Shown: positions 1 to 9,567, counted from the first letter of the stretch. The stretch is DNA of 64,000 bases from Pseudomonas protegens CHA0 (GCF_000397205.1 NC_021237.1:4651001-4715000), one strand, 5' to 3'. Notes: generated by a model not told the origin, from the letters alone. Numbers and translations: made by a program.

Positions 1-1
1 C

Positions 2-1780
2 GAGTACCTGTTCGCCGGGGAGAACGTGGCTCACCTGGACAGCGACGAACTGGCCTGGCTGCGCCGCGAGGCCTTCGGCTTCGTGTTCCAGGGCTACCAC
101 CTGATCCCTTCCGGCTCGGCCCAGGAAAACGTCGAGATGCCGGCCATCTACGCCGGCACCCCGGCCGCCGAACGCCACGCCCGCGCCGCCGCCCTGCTGG
201 AGCGCCTGGGCCTGGCCAGCCGCAGCGGCAACCGCCCGCATCAATTGTCCGGCGGCCAGCAGCAGCGAGTGTCCATCGCCCGCGCCCTGATGAACGGCGG
301 CCACATCATCCTCGCCGACGAACCCACCGGCGCCCTGGACAGCCACAGCGGCGCCGAAGTCATGGCCCTGCTGGACGAACTGGCCAGCCAGGGCCACGTG
401 GTGATCCTCATCACCCACGACCGCGAAGTGGCGGCACGGGCCAAGCGCATCATCGAGATCCGCGACGGCGAGATCATCAGCGACACCGCCACCAGCGATC
501 CCTCGGTACAACTGAGCGCCAACGCCGGCGCCCTGCAAGCCGTGGACCTGCGCCAGCGCCTGGCCGACGGCAGCGAGCCCACCGGTGCCTGGAAAGGCGA
601 ATTGCTGGAAGCCATACAGGCCGCCTGGCGGGTGATGTGGATCAACCGCTTCCGCACCGCCCTGACCCTGCTGGGGATCATCATCGGCGTGGCCTCGGTG
701 GTGGTGATGCTGGCGGTAGGCGAAGGCAGCAAGCGCCAGGTGATGGCGCAGATGGGGGCGTTTGGCTCGAACATCATTTACCTGAGCGGCTACTCGCCCA
801 ACCCGCGCACCCCTGAAGGCATCGTCACCCTGGATGACGTCGCCGCCCTGGCCAATCTGCCCCAGGTGAAACGGATCATGGCGGTCAACGGCGCCAAGGC
901 CGGGGTGCGTTTCGGCAACGCCGACTACATGAGCTACGTGGGCGGCAACGACACCAACTTCCCGGAAATCTTCAACTGGCCCGTGGCCCAGGGCAGCTAC
1001 TTCAGCGAGGCCGACGAACGCTCGGCGGCGGCAGTAGCGGTGATTGGCCACAAGGTCCGGGAAAAGCTCCTCAAGGACGTGGCCAACCCCATCGGCCAGT
1101 ACATCCTCATCGAAAACGTGCCATTCCAGGTGGTCGGCGTGCTCTCGGAGAAGGGCGCCAGCTCCGGCGACAGCGACAGTGACGACCGCATCGCCGTGCC
1201 CTACTCCGCCGCCAGCATCCGCCTGTTCGGCGACCACAACCCGCAATACGTGGCGATCGCCGCCGCCGATGCCAGCCGGGTCAAGCAGACCGAACAGGAG
1301 ATCGATGAACTGATGCTACGCATGCACGGCGGCAAGCGCGATTTCGAACTGACCAACAACGCCGCGATGATCCAGGCCGAGGCCCGGACCCAGAACACCC
1401 TGTCGCTGATGCTCGGCGCCATCGCCGCGATCTCGCTGCTGGTGGGCGGCATCGGGGTGATGAACATCATGCTCATGACCGTGCGCGAACGCACCCGGGA
1501 AATCGGTATCCGCATGGCCACCGGTGCCCGCCAGCGCGACATCCTGCGCCAGTTCCTCACTGAAGCAGTGATGCTTTCAGTGGTCGGCGGCCTGGCCGGC
1601 ATCGGCGTGGCCCTGATCATCGGCGGCATCCTGATTCTCAGCGAAGTGGCGGTGGCCTTCTCCCTGGCCGCAGGGCTCGGCGCCTTCGCCTGCGCCCTGG
1701 TCACCGGCGTCATCTTCGGCTTCATGCCGGCCCGCAAAGCTGCCCGGCTCGACCCGGTCACGGCCCTTACCAGTGAATGA
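2..1780 (+). CDS. pvdT: PvdT-like MacB-family ABC exporter, ATPase fused to permease (5' truncated)
   Basis: The reading frame is open from base 2, so the gene starts before the window; only the first part of the ATPase, including Walker A, is missing. Visible are a Q-loop region ([11 protein letters not shown]), the ABC signature [15 protein letters not shown] and Walker B with D-loop ([12 protein letters not shown]). The permease half begins with one membrane segment ([20 protein letters not shown]), has a long periplasmic domain, and ends with three more membrane segments (for example [20 protein letters not shown]). This is the MacB layout. In pseudomonads PvdR (adaptor), PvdT and OpmQ form a tripartite pump that exports newly made pyoverdine and recycles it from the periplasm. 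opmQ follows 7 bases after the stop, and the pyoverdine genes lie downstream, supporting PvdT over a generic MacB. pvdR would lie just outside the window. Confidence 0.9.
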   Translation, partial: EYLFAGENVAHLDSDELAWLRREAFGFVFQGYHLIPSGSAQENVEMPAIYAGTPAAERHARAAALLERLGLASRSGNRPHQLSGGQQQRVSIARALMNGGHIILADEPTGALDSHSGAEVMALLDELASQGHVVILITHDREVAARAKRIIEIRDGEIISDTATSDPSVQLSANAGALQAVDLRQRLADGSEPTGAWKGELLEAIQAAWRVMWINRFRTALTLLGIIIGVASVVVMLAVGEGSKRQVMAQMGAFGSNIIYLSGYSPNPRTPEGIVTLDDVAALANLPQVKRIMAVNGAKAGVRFGNADYMSYVGGNDTNFPEIFNWPVAQGSYFSEADERSAAAVAVIGHKVREKLLKDVANPIGQYILIENVPFQVVGVLSEKGASSGDSDSDDRIAVPYSAASIRLFGDHNPQYVAIAAADASRVKQTEQEIDELMLRMHGGKRDFELTNNAAMIQAEARTQNTLSLMLGAIAAISLLVGGIGVMNIMLMTVRERTREIGIRMATGARQRDILRQFLTEAVMLSVVGGLAGIGVALIIGGILILSEVAVAFSLAAGLGAFACALVTGVIFGFMPARKAARLDPVTALTSE

Positions 1781-1787
1781 TCGATCT

Positions 1788-3179
1788 ATGAAAGTGCACC
1801 TGACCCTCCTGGCCGCCAGCGTCTTGCTGGCGGCCTGCAGCAGCCCGGCGCCGCGCCCGGAAAGCGACCTGCAAGCACCGGCGTCCTGGCACTCTCCCGC
1901 CAGCCAGGGCGACCGGCAGCAAGACCTGCGCTGGTGGACCCGTTTCGGCAGCCCGGAGCTGGACCAACTGATCGCCGAAGCCCGGGCCGGCAGCCATGAC
2001 CTGGCCGCCGCCATGGCCCGGGTCCGCCAGGCCCAGGCCAGTGCCATCGTCGCCGGGGCACCGCTGCTGCCCAGCGTCAATGGCACCTTCAACGCCAGCC
2101 GCAGAAAACAGTTGCGCGGCAACGACTCCAGCCAGCTCGATTCCAGCAGCAACAGCAAGGTCACGAACTCGTTCGACGCGGGCCTGAGCGCCACCTATGA
2201 AGTCGACTTCTGGGGCGGCCGCCGCGCCGCCTACGACAGCGCCCTGCTCGGGGTCCAGGCCAGCGAGTTCGACCAGGCCACCGTTGAGCTGACCCTGCTC
2301 AGCGGCGTGGCCAACAGCTATGCCCAGGTCCTGTCGTTGCGGGAACAGAGTCGTATCGCCGAACTCAACCTGGCCAATGCGCAGAACGTGTTGCAACTGG
2401 TGCAGACCCGCTATGACTCCGGCTCGGCCACCGCCCTGGAACTGGCCCAGCAGAAAAGCCTGGTGGCCGCCCAGCAACGCCAGGTGCCCCTGGTGCAACA
2501 GCAGGCCGAAGAGGCGCAGATCACCCTCGCCACCCTGCTGGGCCGGCCGGTACAGAGCCTGAAACTGAACGACCAGCCCTTTGCCCAATTGAACTGGCCG
2601 ACCATCGATGCCGGGGTGCCCAGCGAACTGCTGACCCGCCGTCCCGATATCGCCGGTGCCGAGGCCCGGCTGGCGGCGGCCCAGGCCGATGTCAAAGTGG
2701 CGCGGGCGGCAATGCTGCCGACCCTGACCCTGACCGCCAACCTGGGTTCGAACGCCGACAAGCTGGGCAATGTCTTGCGCAATCCCTTCTACAACCTCAC
2801 CTCCGGGCTGGTGGCGCCGATCTTCAACAACGGGCGCCTGAGCGCCGAACGGGACAGGACCACAGCGCGCCAGCAAGAGCTGCTGGAGACTTATCGCGGG
2901 GCGATCATCAATGGTTTTGCCGATGTGGAGAAAGCCCTCAACAGCATTCGCGGCCTGGACCAGCAGCGCCAGTGGCAGAGCGAAGAACTGAACCAGGCGC
3001 AGCGCGCCTTCGAGATCGCCCAGAGCCGCTATCAGGCCGGCGCCGAAGACCTGCTGACCGTCCTGGAAACCCAGCGCACCCTGTACACCGCCCAGGACCA
3101 GAACGTGCAACTGCGGCTGTCGCGCCTGCAGTCGAGCATTGCCCTGTACAAGGCCCTGGGGGGCGGCTGGAGCCACTGA
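1788..3179 (+). CDS. opmQ: OpmQ outer-membrane efflux lipoprotein (NodT/TolC family)
   Basis: Outer-membrane channel of the PvdRT-OpmQ pyoverdine efflux pump. The product starts with a lipoprotein signal peptide (MKVHLTLLAASVLLAAC) whose lipobox LAAC predicts acylation at the Cys. The body has the two repeated coiled-coil OEP domains typical of NodT-type RND/ABC outer-membrane factors, with the family motif LLTRRPDIAGAEARLAAA in the middle. Length (463 aa) is normal for the family. A GTG start at 1773 would add five residues and overlap pvdT; the ATG at 1788 gives a clean signal peptide and is preferred. Co-transcribed with pvdT. Confidence 0.92.
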   Translation: MKVHLTLLAASVLLAACSSPAPRPESDLQAPASWHSPASQGDRQQDLRWWTRFGSPELDQLIAEARAGSHDLAAAMARVRQAQASAIVAGAPLLPSVNGTFNASRRKQLRGNDSSQLDSSSNSKVTNSFDAGLSATYEVDFWGGRRAAYDSALLGVQASEFDQATVELTLLSGVANSYAQVLSLREQSRIAELNLANAQNVLQLVQTRYDSGSATALELAQQKSLVAAQQRQVPLVQQQAEEAQITLATLLGRPVQSLKLNDQPFAQLNWPTIDAGVPSELLTRRPDIAGAEARLAAAQADVKVARAAMLPTLTLTANLGSNADKLGNVLRNPFYNLTSGLVAPIFNNGRLSAERDRTTARQQELLETYRGAIINGFADVEKALNSIRGLDQQRQWQSEELNQAQRAFEIAQSRYQAGAEDLLTVLETQRTLYTAQDQNVQLRLSRLQSSIALYKALGGGWSH

Positions 3180-3183
3180 CACG

Positions 3184-3212
3184 GCGGGAGTGGCCGGCCC
3201 GTTCACTCCCGC
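3184..3212 (+). terminator. Candidate terminator hairpin after opmQ
   Basis: A perfect 9-bp stem (GCGGGAGTG / CACTCCCGC) with an 11-base loop starts 5 bases after the opmQ stop. No T-run follows, so it may be a weak or factor-assisted terminator. Confidence 0.4.
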
Positions 3213-3279
3213 GCCCAACGCAGCGGTCGAGCGTGAAATCGCTTAGAATCCCCTCCCGCCCCACCGCCAACAGAACCCC

Positions 3280-3579
3280 ATGTCCCTCGAAAATGCGCCG
3301 CACGACCCACTGGCAGACCTGCTGGCCCTGCTGCGCAAGGTCTACCCCGACGGGCTCGACAACCGCGACTACAAGCGCCTTCTGGTGCTGCTGTACCCGC
3401 ACTTGTGCGACCGCAATCTGGCGCAGTTGATGGCGCAGCTCACCCACAGGGACGCGGACCTCATTCTCAACGACCTCTACGCCGCCGTGACCGGCCAGCC
3501 GCCGCCCGCCGCAGAGCTGGAAGCGTTGCAGGCGCTACTGGAGCGGCACGGCGCCCGGGCCATCCTGACGGACGACTGA
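3280..3579 (+). CDS. Small DUF3349-like hypothetical protein
   Basis: A 99-residue acidic protein with no signal peptide or membrane segment. The core LLALLRKVYPDGLDNRDYKRLLVLLYPHL followed by a helix-rich second half resembles the DUF3349 helical domain, whose function is unknown. It follows a hairpin after opmQ and precedes the SMI1-like gene by 18 bases, so the two small genes may be co-transcribed. No IS box was seen upstream, so it is probably not part of the pyoverdine regulon. Confidence 0.6.
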   Translation: MSLENAPHDPLADLLALLRKVYPDGLDNRDYKRLLVLLYPHLCDRNLAQLMAQLTHRDADLILNDLYAAVTGQPPPAAELEALQALLERHGARAILTDD

Positions 3580-3597
3580 CTGCGCAAGGAGCAAACA

Positions 3598-4035
3598 ATG
3601 AACGTCGAGGACTTCAAGCAACTGCTGGACGAGCGCAAACGCAGCCATCCGATCTGGTTCGAACTGCCGTCGGACCGCCTTGCCAGCCAAACCCAAATCC
3701 TGGAGGCGCAGCAGGCCTTGGGGCTGCAACTGCCAGCCGAATACGCCTGGTTCCTAAAGGAGTGCGGCGGCGGCTACTTTGCCCTGGGCACGCTCTACTC
3801 ACTGGACAGCAGCAGTGATTTCCACCTGGTGCAGATCAACCGGGCGCACCCGGCCATCACCGGCCGTCACCTGCTGTTTTCAGAGAACGGTTGCGGTGAC
3901 TTCTACGGGTTCAGGATCGAGAACCGGCACTGCCTGGCACCGGTCGAGTTTTTCGACCACAGCTGCGGGCAATGGCAAACCAGCCGATACAACGGGCTCT
4001 TGAGCTTCCTCGCCGAAGTGGCCCTGAGCAACTGA
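3598..4035 (+). CDS. SMI1/KNR4 (SUKH) family protein
   Basis: 145 residues. The segment QILEAQQALGLQLPAEYAWFLKECGGG followed by short beta-rich segments and FSENGCGDFYGFRIEN is the typical SUKH/SMI1-KNR4 fold signature (helix, LP.EY..FL...NGG, then a strand with GDFYGF). Family members are often immunity proteins against contact-dependent toxins or regulators of unknown role. No toxin gene is visible next to it, so it is an orphan here. It ends 10 bases from the convergent pvdP stop. Assignment to the family is reasonably sure; function is unknown. Confidence 0.7.
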   Translation: MNVEDFKQLLDERKRSHPIWFELPSDRLASQTQILEAQQALGLQLPAEYAWFLKECGGGYFALGTLYSLDSSSDFHLVQINRAHPAITGRHLLFSENGCGDFYGFRIENRHCLAPVEFFDHSCGQWQTSRYNGLLSFLAEVALSN

Positions 4036-4045
4036 ATCCCCCGCC

Positions 4046-5674
4046 TCAGAGCTTCAAGTGCTGGGCATACCAAGGCCGGCGCGGTGCCCGTTTGAGCAGG
4101 TCCGGCACCTCTTCGTCGCGGCTCAGGGCGATGCGCAAGGCCAGCTTCATGACCTCCTGATCCATCTCCAGGGACATTTCTCCCGGGGCATTGCCCAGGG
4201 GGCCGCAGCCATGGGTCGAGGCCCCCAGCCACGGGTCGTCGATCTCGACCCAACGCCCGGGGGCGAACCAGGGCACGCCATTGACCTCACGGCGCAACAC
4301 TTCGCCGGGGTGGTAGCGCTCGTGGGCCCGGAACCAGTCGTCGATCCGGTCATCGATCCAGCCATGGAATTTCCAGAACATGGGGTGCACGTGGGACGAG
4401 AAGGGATCGCCGAGAAAGTCATTCTGCGGCTGGTACCAGCGCCCGGCGAAGTCCGAGGACAGGCGCGCTTCCATCACCGGCATGCCGTTGGAAGGATCGC
4501 GGGCGACATCCGCCCAGCGCATGTGCAGCCAGTCGTGCAGGCCCAGCTCGACCTCGGACCCGAACTGGCCCAGGGTCAGGCGGCTGAGGTACTCGGGGTC
4601 CTGGTACTGCGACTCCCAGACCTGGAAGTTGCCATAGAACGCCGCATCACTTTTCAGCCCGTGCAGCCATTGGGTGAACTCTTCATCATCGTCGGCCACC
4701 CAGGCCGGTGGTACCGAACAGCCGTCGTGGTTTTCGTAATAGCGGATAAAGGCCTGCCGGTCCTGCTCAAGACGGGCACAGGGCTGCGGCAACTGCTGCC
4801 AGGACACCAGGTCCGGCTGCAACGAGCGGGCGTGCAGGAGCATGTGCCGGTGCATGAACAGAAAATCGATGCCCGAGGCATTGCGGTGCTTGCGCCGCCC
4901 ACGGGCGTCACGTTCATGCTTGACCGGGCCCGGCTGCCAGCCGAGCCCCCGCAGGCTGTTGCGCTTGTCCTTGGGCAGGGTGTGCCAACGGTCCCGCGAA
5001 GCGTGCCAGAGCTGATGGAACAGGCGGTGCTGCGGCGATACCAGCCACGCCAGCAAGGCGGGGCTCAGCCCGCTCTGGTCCCGGGCGGCAGGAAAGACTC
5101 GCTTGCGCGCCACAAAACGCGCCGCGGATACCGGCGCCAGTGGCGACGCCTGCAGCGACTGCAGGCTGCCACTGAGGGTGCCGCTGCCGGCATTGCCCCA
5201 ACTGGCCCAGACCTCATCGAGCACCACCTGGCATTCATGGCTGGGGGCACCGGCGATGCGGCCACCGGCAAACAAGCGCCAGCGCAACCTGGCGGCGTCC
5301 ACCGACGCCAGGTCGCCCTGCACCATGAACTCCACCGGGCCGTCGCCTCGCAGGCTCTGCGCACGCCCCAGGAGGCCACGCAAGCCGCGCCCGGTGGGGC
5401 CGGCATCCAGCAACAACTCACAACCTTTACGAGGCAGGGATTGCGGTCCGTTGGCGTCGAGAAACTCGATATCCCAGATGCCCCGCAGGTGATCGGCAAG
5501 GCGCACACCGGGGTCCAGGGCCACCTCCAGCTTGGCTTCCCCGGGGGTGATCTCCTGCTCTTCCTTGCGGCGAACATCCTGACGCAGCAACTCCTTCTGG
5601 GTGTAGAACGCCACAGGGATAGCCGCTCCCGTCACCGCCAGACCGGTCAAAAATCCTCTTCTCGAAAACCTCAT
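4046..5674 (-). CDS. pvdP: PvdP, periplasmic copper tyrosinase of pyoverdine maturation
   Basis: Tyrosinase that oxidises ferribactin and closes the pyoverdine chromophore in the periplasm. The N-terminus MRFSRRGFLTGLAVTGAAIP is a Tat signal with twin arginines. Copper-site histidine motifs are visible: HRHMLLHAR in the middle and HVHPMFWKFHGWIDDR near the C-terminus. Length is 542 aa, close to what is expected for PvdP. An upstream ATG at 5707 would add 11 residues before the Tat motif. The ATG at 5674 has an AAAGG-type ribosome site about 10 bases upstream and puts RR near the N-terminus, so it was chosen. An IS box lies 43 bases upstream on the same strand; pvdMNO is divergent. Confidence 0.95.
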   Translation of the reverse strand: MRFSRRGFLTGLAVTGAAIPVAFYTQKELLRQDVRRKEEQEITPGEAKLEVALDPGVRLADHLRGIWDIEFLDANGPQSLPRKGCELLLDAGPTGRGLRGLLGRAQSLRGDGPVEFMVQGDLASVDAARLRWRLFAGGRIAGAPSHECQVVLDEVWASWGNAGSGTLSGSLQSLQASPLAPVSAARFVARKRVFPAARDQSGLSPALLAWLVSPQHRLFHQLWHASRDRWHTLPKDKRNSLRGLGWQPGPVKHERDARGRRKHRNASGIDFLFMHRHMLLHARSLQPDLVSWQQLPQPCARLEQDRQAFIRYYENHDGCSVPPAWVADDDEEFTQWLHGLKSDAAFYGNFQVWESQYQDPEYLSRLTLGQFGSEVELGLHDWLHMRWADVARDPSNGMPVMEARLSSDFAGRWYQPQNDFLGDPFSSHVHPMFWKFHGWIDDRIDDWFRAHERYHPGEVLRREVNGVPWFAPGRWVEIDDPWLGASTHGCGPLGNAPGEMSLEMDQEVMKLALRIALSRDEEVPDLLKRAPRRPWYAQHLKL

Positions 5675-5716
5675 CGCTCTACCTTTATCCAGTGGCGCGT
5701 CACGCATCTAGCTAGA

Positions 5717-5740
5717 ACGTTGGATTTGCAGGGAAATTTA
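5717..5740 (-). promoter_or_regulatory. PvdS IS box of pvdP
   Basis: On the minus strand TAAAT, 16 bases, then CGT, 43 bases before the pvdP ATG. This matches the consensus recognised by the iron-starvation sigma factor PvdS. Confidence 0.85.
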
Positions 5741-5763
5741 CCGGCCAGCGATTGCCGCGACGC

Positions 5764-5787
5764 TAAATTTGCTCTCGGCCAGCTCGT
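5764..5787 (+). promoter_or_regulatory. PvdS IS box of pvdMNO
   Basis: TAAAT (5764-5768), 16 bases, CGT (5785-5787), about 95 bases before the pvdM ATG. It is divergent from the pvdP box and only 23 bases from it. Confidence 0.85.
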
Positions 5788-5881
5788 TTATCGCGGATAG
5801 ATGTGCACAAAAGGTCGGACCCGGCAGCACTGAACCCCAGGGCCCGACCCCGTCATCAGCCCGCCTGCGACTGGGATAGCA

Positions 5882-7255
5882 ATGATCAAAATATCTGGTA
5901 AGAAAACCCTCTATCTGAGCCTGCTGATACTCATCGTCGCCGCCCTCGGTGTCGGTGCCGGCGCGGCCTGGCACTACTACTGGAAAGACCGGGTGTCCTA
6001 CCCCAGCGAGATCGTCAAGCACGCCAACGACCTGCAAGAGCGCATCATCTCCTTCGACAGCCACATCACCGTGCCCCTGGATTTCGGCACCGAAGGCAGC
6101 GAAGCGGACAAGGACACCTCTCGCCAGTTCGACCTGGTCAAGGCCGGTCGCGGGCGCATGTCCGGCGCCGCCCTGAGCATCCTGGCCTGGCCGGAGATGT
6201 GGAACGGCCCCAACGCGCCGCACCGCCCCACCGCCGGCTTCGTCGAGGAAGCCCGCCACCAGCGCGAGACCCGCTACCGGATCATCCAGGGCATGGTGCG
6301 TGACTTCCCCAACCAGGCCGCCATCGCCTACACCCCCGCCGACCTGCGCCGCATTGCCTCCGAAGGCAAGGTGGCGGTGGTGATCAGCCTGCTCAATGCC
6401 TACGCCATGGGCGACGATCTGGACCAACTGGACCAGTGGGCCGCACGGGGCATGCGCCTGTTCGGCTTCAGCTATGTGGGTAACAACGACTGGGCCGACT
6501 CGTCGCGCCCGCTGCCCTTCTTCAATGACACCCGGGACGCCCTCGGCGGCCTCTCGCCCGTCGGCAAGCAGGCGGTGCAGCGGCTCAATGACCTGGGGGT
6601 GGTGATCGACGTCTCGCAGATGTCGAGCAAGGCCCTGGACGACGTTGCGAGCCTGACCCGGGCACCGGTGGTGGCTTCCCACTCCGCCCCCAGGGCGCTG
6701 GTGGATATCCCGCGCAACCTCAGCGACCAGGAAATGCAACAGATCAAGGCCACCGGCGGGGTGATCCAGGTCGTGGGCTTCTCCACCTACCTGCGCCCCC
6801 TCAGCCAGCCGACCCTGGACAAGCTCAATGCCTTGCGCAAGCGCTTCGACCTCGGGCCACTGCAAGGCCTGGAGAACGCACTGATGCCCGGCGACGCCGT
6901 GATCACCATCTGGCCGGAACAGCGCTTTGGCGAATACGCCAGCTCCCTGTACGGCATCCTCGATGAGGAACCCAAGGCCAGCCTCAAGGACTATGTCGAC
7001 GCCATCGATTACACGGTGAAGAAAGTCGGCATCGACCACGTCGGCATCAGCTCGGACTTCAACGAGGGCGGTGGCGTCAATGGCTGGATGAGCGTGGCGG
7101 ACAACCGCAACGTCACCGCCGAGCTGATCCAGCGTGGCTACAGCGATATCGAGATCGCCAAGCTCTGGGGCGAGAACTATTTGCGCGTCTGGGAACAGGT
7201 GCAGAAACTGGCCAAGCCTGCAAAACCCGCCCCTCAACCCGCCATCGCCGGCTAA
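5882..7255 (+). CDS. pvdM: PvdM, membrane-anchored dipeptidase-like maturation protein
   Basis: A 457-aa member of the renal dipeptidase (peptidase M19) superfamily with an N-terminal membrane anchor (LYLLSLLILIVAALGVGAGA-like segment, residues about 9-29) that places it in the periplasm. M19 hallmarks include VVASHSAPRAL (about residue 265), RNLSD and HVGISSDFNEGGG. The usual first metal motif DGHxD is DSHIT here (His61, Thr63), and the region where a metal-bridging Glu is expected reads VISLLNAYAMG. PvdM is known to be needed for ferribactin oxidation by PvdP, not as a proven peptidase, which fits an altered metal site. pvdN starts 4 bases after its stop codon; pvdMNO form one operon under the IS box at 5764. 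Confidence 0.93.
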   Translation: MIKISGKKTLYLSLLILIVAALGVGAGAAWHYYWKDRVSYPSEIVKHANDLQERIISFDSHITVPLDFGTEGSEADKDTSRQFDLVKAGRGRMSGAALSILAWPEMWNGPNAPHRPTAGFVEEARHQRETRYRIIQGMVRDFPNQAAIAYTPADLRRIASEGKVAVVISLLNAYAMGDDLDQLDQWAARGMRLFGFSYVGNNDWADSSRPLPFFNDTRDALGGLSPVGKQAVQRLNDLGVVIDVSQMSSKALDDVASLTRAPVVASHSAPRALVDIPRNLSDQEMQQIKATGGVIQVVGFSTYLRPLSQPTLDKLNALRKRFDLGPLQGLENALMPGDAVITIWPEQRFGEYASSLYGILDEEPKASLKDYVDAIDYTVKKVGIDHVGISSDFNEGGGVNGWMSVADNRNVTAELIQRGYSDIEIAKLWGENYLRVWEQVQKLAKPAKPAPQPAIAG

Positions 7256-7258
7256 CCC

Positions 7259-8572
7259 ATGACCACGAGCCTTCCTGTGACCAACCGTCGGACATTCCTC
7301 AAACAAGCAGGCCTGTTGGCCGCCGCCCTGCCCCTGGGCAACCTCGCCATCAGCCAGGCCCGGGCCGACAGTGCCACCGCCAGTGCTTCGCAGTGGACCC
7401 AATTGCGCCAGTTGTTCGACCTCGACCCGGACTACGTGCACCTGGCCAATTTCCTCATCACCTCGCACCCGAGGCCGGTGCGCGAGGCCATCGAAAAATA
7501 CCGCGCAGTGCTCGACCGCAACCCGGCCATGGCCATGGACTACGACACCCAGTACACCTGGAAGCGCGAGGCCCAGGTGCGCGAAAGTGTCGGCCGCTAC
7601 CTGCAGATCAAGCCCGGCCAGGTGGCCCTGACCGGCAGCACCACCGAAGGCCTGGCCCTGATGTATGGCGGCATCCACGTGCGCCCCGGACAGGAAATCC
7701 TGACCACGGTTCACGAGCACTACTCGACCCGCAACGCGCTGAAGTACCGCACCCAGCGCGACGGCACCCAGGTGCGCACCATCGAACTGTTCAAGTCGCC
7801 CCACCGGATGTCCACCGACGAAGTGCTGGGCAACATCGACCGCAACATCCGCGCCAACACCCGCGTACTGGGCATGACCTGGGTGCAGTCGGGCAGCGGC
7901 GTGAAACTGCCGATCGGCGAGATCGGCAAGCTGGTGGACCAGCACAACCGCAATCGCGATGAGCACGAGCGGATTCTCTACTGCGTCGATGGTGTGCACG
8001 GGCTGGGGGTGGAGGACATCACCTTTGCCGACCTGAACTGCGACTTCTTCGTCGCCGGCACCCACAAATGGATGTTCGGCCCCAGGGGTACCGGGATCTT
8101 CTGCTCGCGCTCGGAACAACTCGAACACCTGACGCCGATGGTGGCGACCTTCTCCGAAAACCAGAACTTCGCCACCACCATGACCCCCGGCGGCTACCAC
8201 AGCTTCGAGCACCGCTGGGCCGTGGACCAGGCCTTCGACCTGCACATGCAGCTGGGCAAGGCCAACGTCCAGTCGCGCATCCACGAACTCAACAGCTACC
8301 TCAAGCAGCGCCTGCAGGAACACCCGGGCATCGAACTGGTCACGCCCCTGAGCCCCGAGCATTCCGCCGGCTTCACCTTCTTCCGCGGCCAGAACCTGGA
8401 CACCGACGCCACCGCCGCCTGGCTGATCGAGAACCGCATCCTGGTGGACGCGGTGGACCGCGATGCCGGGCCGGTAGTGCGCATGGCCCCCGGCCTGCTC
8501 AACAGCGAGGCGGATATCGACCGGACCATGGACCTGCTGGGCAAGCGCCTGCGCAGCAGCAAGACCGCCTGA
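7259..8572 (+). CDS. pvdN: PvdN, periplasmic PLP enzyme modifying the chromophore side chain
   Basis: Fold-type I, class V aminotransferase-like PLP enzyme that converts the chromophore-bound glutamate to succinamide in the periplasm. The N-terminus carries a Tat signal (TNRRTFLKQAGLLAAALPLG), as expected for a cofactor-loaded protein folded before export. The PLP lysine sits in AGTHKWMFGPRGTG (Lys270), and the PLP-binding Asp is in CVDGVHGLG. Length 437 aa matches the family. The gene sits between pvdM (3-base gap) and pvdO in the same operon. Confidence 0.95.
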   Translation: MTTSLPVTNRRTFLKQAGLLAAALPLGNLAISQARADSATASASQWTQLRQLFDLDPDYVHLANFLITSHPRPVREAIEKYRAVLDRNPAMAMDYDTQYTWKREAQVRESVGRYLQIKPGQVALTGSTTEGLALMYGGIHVRPGQEILTTVHEHYSTRNALKYRTQRDGTQVRTIELFKSPHRMSTDEVLGNIDRNIRANTRVLGMTWVQSGSGVKLPIGEIGKLVDQHNRNRDEHERILYCVDGVHGLGVEDITFADLNCDFFVAGTHKWMFGPRGTGIFCSRSEQLEHLTPMVATFSENQNFATTMTPGGYHSFEHRWAVDQAFDLHMQLGKANVQSRIHELNSYLKQRLQEHPGIELVTPLSPEHSAGFTFFRGQNLDTDATAAWLIENRILVDAVDRDAGPVVRMAPGLLNSEADIDRTMDLLGKRLRSSKTA

Positions 8573-8619
8573 GCCGTTGCCACGCCCCCTGAACTCACAT
8601 TGCACAAGGCTATTGACTG

Positions 8620-9513
8620 ATGAAACCCATCGCCTATTCCTCCTTGGCCGCCCTGGCCGGTTGCCTGATCAGCCTCAACGCACACGCGGTAGAACCGCCC
8701 AAGCCCGGCAGCGTGTTCAAGGACTGCAAGAACTGCCCGGAAATGGTGGTCCTGCCGGCCGGCAGCTTTGTCATGGGTACCCCGGAAGACGAAGTGGGCC
8801 GCGAGCCCGATGAAGGCCCGCAGCACAGCGTGACCTTCAAGAACGCCTTCGCCATGAGCCGCTTCCATGTCACTGCCGCCGAGCTTGATGCCTACATCCG
8901 CGAAACCGGTACCGTGATCAAGGACGGCGACGACCGCCCCGGCCGCCTGTGCCAGGCCAGCAAACCACGCTATGAACAGGGGCCGCGCCAGCCGGCGGTC
9001 TGCGTCGACTACGCCGACGTGCAGGCCTATACCCAGTGGCTGTCGAAGAAAACCGGCAAGCACTACCGGATGGTCAGCGAGGCGGAACGCGAATACGCCG
9101 CACGCGCCGGCAGCACCGGTTCCTTTCCCTTCCCTTTCGACGAGGAAGGCCAGTACCAGATCACCAAGCACGCCAACACCTACGGCCCCAAGGACGGCTT
9201 CAGCTTCACCGCCCCGGTGGGCAGCTATCCGCCCAATGCCTTCGGCATGTATGACATGCACGGCAACGTCTATGAATGGGTCGCCGACTGCTGGCACCCC
9301 GACTACGTGGGCGCACCTGCCGATGGCCGGGCCTGGATGGAAGAGTCGGAAGGGGTGTGCCTGGATGCCCAGATTCGCGGCAACGACTGGGGCGAGGCAC
9401 CGGTATTCTCGCGTTCGGGCAACCGCAACAGCCGCAAGCGCGAAGTGCGCGGGGACTGGCTGAGCTTCCGGGTCGTGCGTGAGCTGGAACAGCCCGGCGC
9501 CAGCCACAAGTAG
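8620..9513 (+). CDS. pvdO: PvdO, FGE-sulfatase-fold pyoverdine chromophore maturation protein
   Basis: 297-aa exported protein with a Sec-type signal peptide (MKPIAYSSLAALAGCLISLNAHA). The mature part is a formylglycine-generating-enzyme-like (EgtB/PvdO) domain: VVLPAGSFVMGTP near the start, FGMYDMHGNVYEWVADCW in the middle and GDWLSFRVVREL at the end. PvdO is required for the final oxidation of dihydropyoverdine to pyoverdine in the periplasm. Last gene of pvdMNO; convergent with pvdF. Confidence 0.94.
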   Translation: MKPIAYSSLAALAGCLISLNAHAVEPPKPGSVFKDCKNCPEMVVLPAGSFVMGTPEDEVGREPDEGPQHSVTFKNAFAMSRFHVTAAELDAYIRETGTVIKDGDDRPGRLCQASKPRYEQGPRQPAVCVDYADVQAYTQWLSKKTGKHYRMVSEAEREYAARAGSTGSFPFPFDEEGQYQITKHANTYGPKDGFSFTAPVGSYPPNAFGMYDMHGNVYEWVADCWHPDYVGAPADGRAWMEESEGVCLDAQIRGNDWGEAPVFSRSGNRNSRKREVRGDWLSFRVVRELEQPGASHK

Positions 9514-9530
9514 ACACCCCGATGAACAGC

Positions 9531-9557
9531 GGCCCGGGGCAACAACCGCACCGGGCC
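9531..9557. terminator. Candidate bidirectional terminator between pvdO and pvdF
   Basis: A 7-bp GC stem (GGCCCGG / CCGGGCC) with a 13-base loop lies in the 54-base gap between the convergent pvdO and pvdF stops. No T-run on either side, so confidence is low. Confidence 0.35.
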
Positions 9558-9567
9558 ACTGGCAGTA

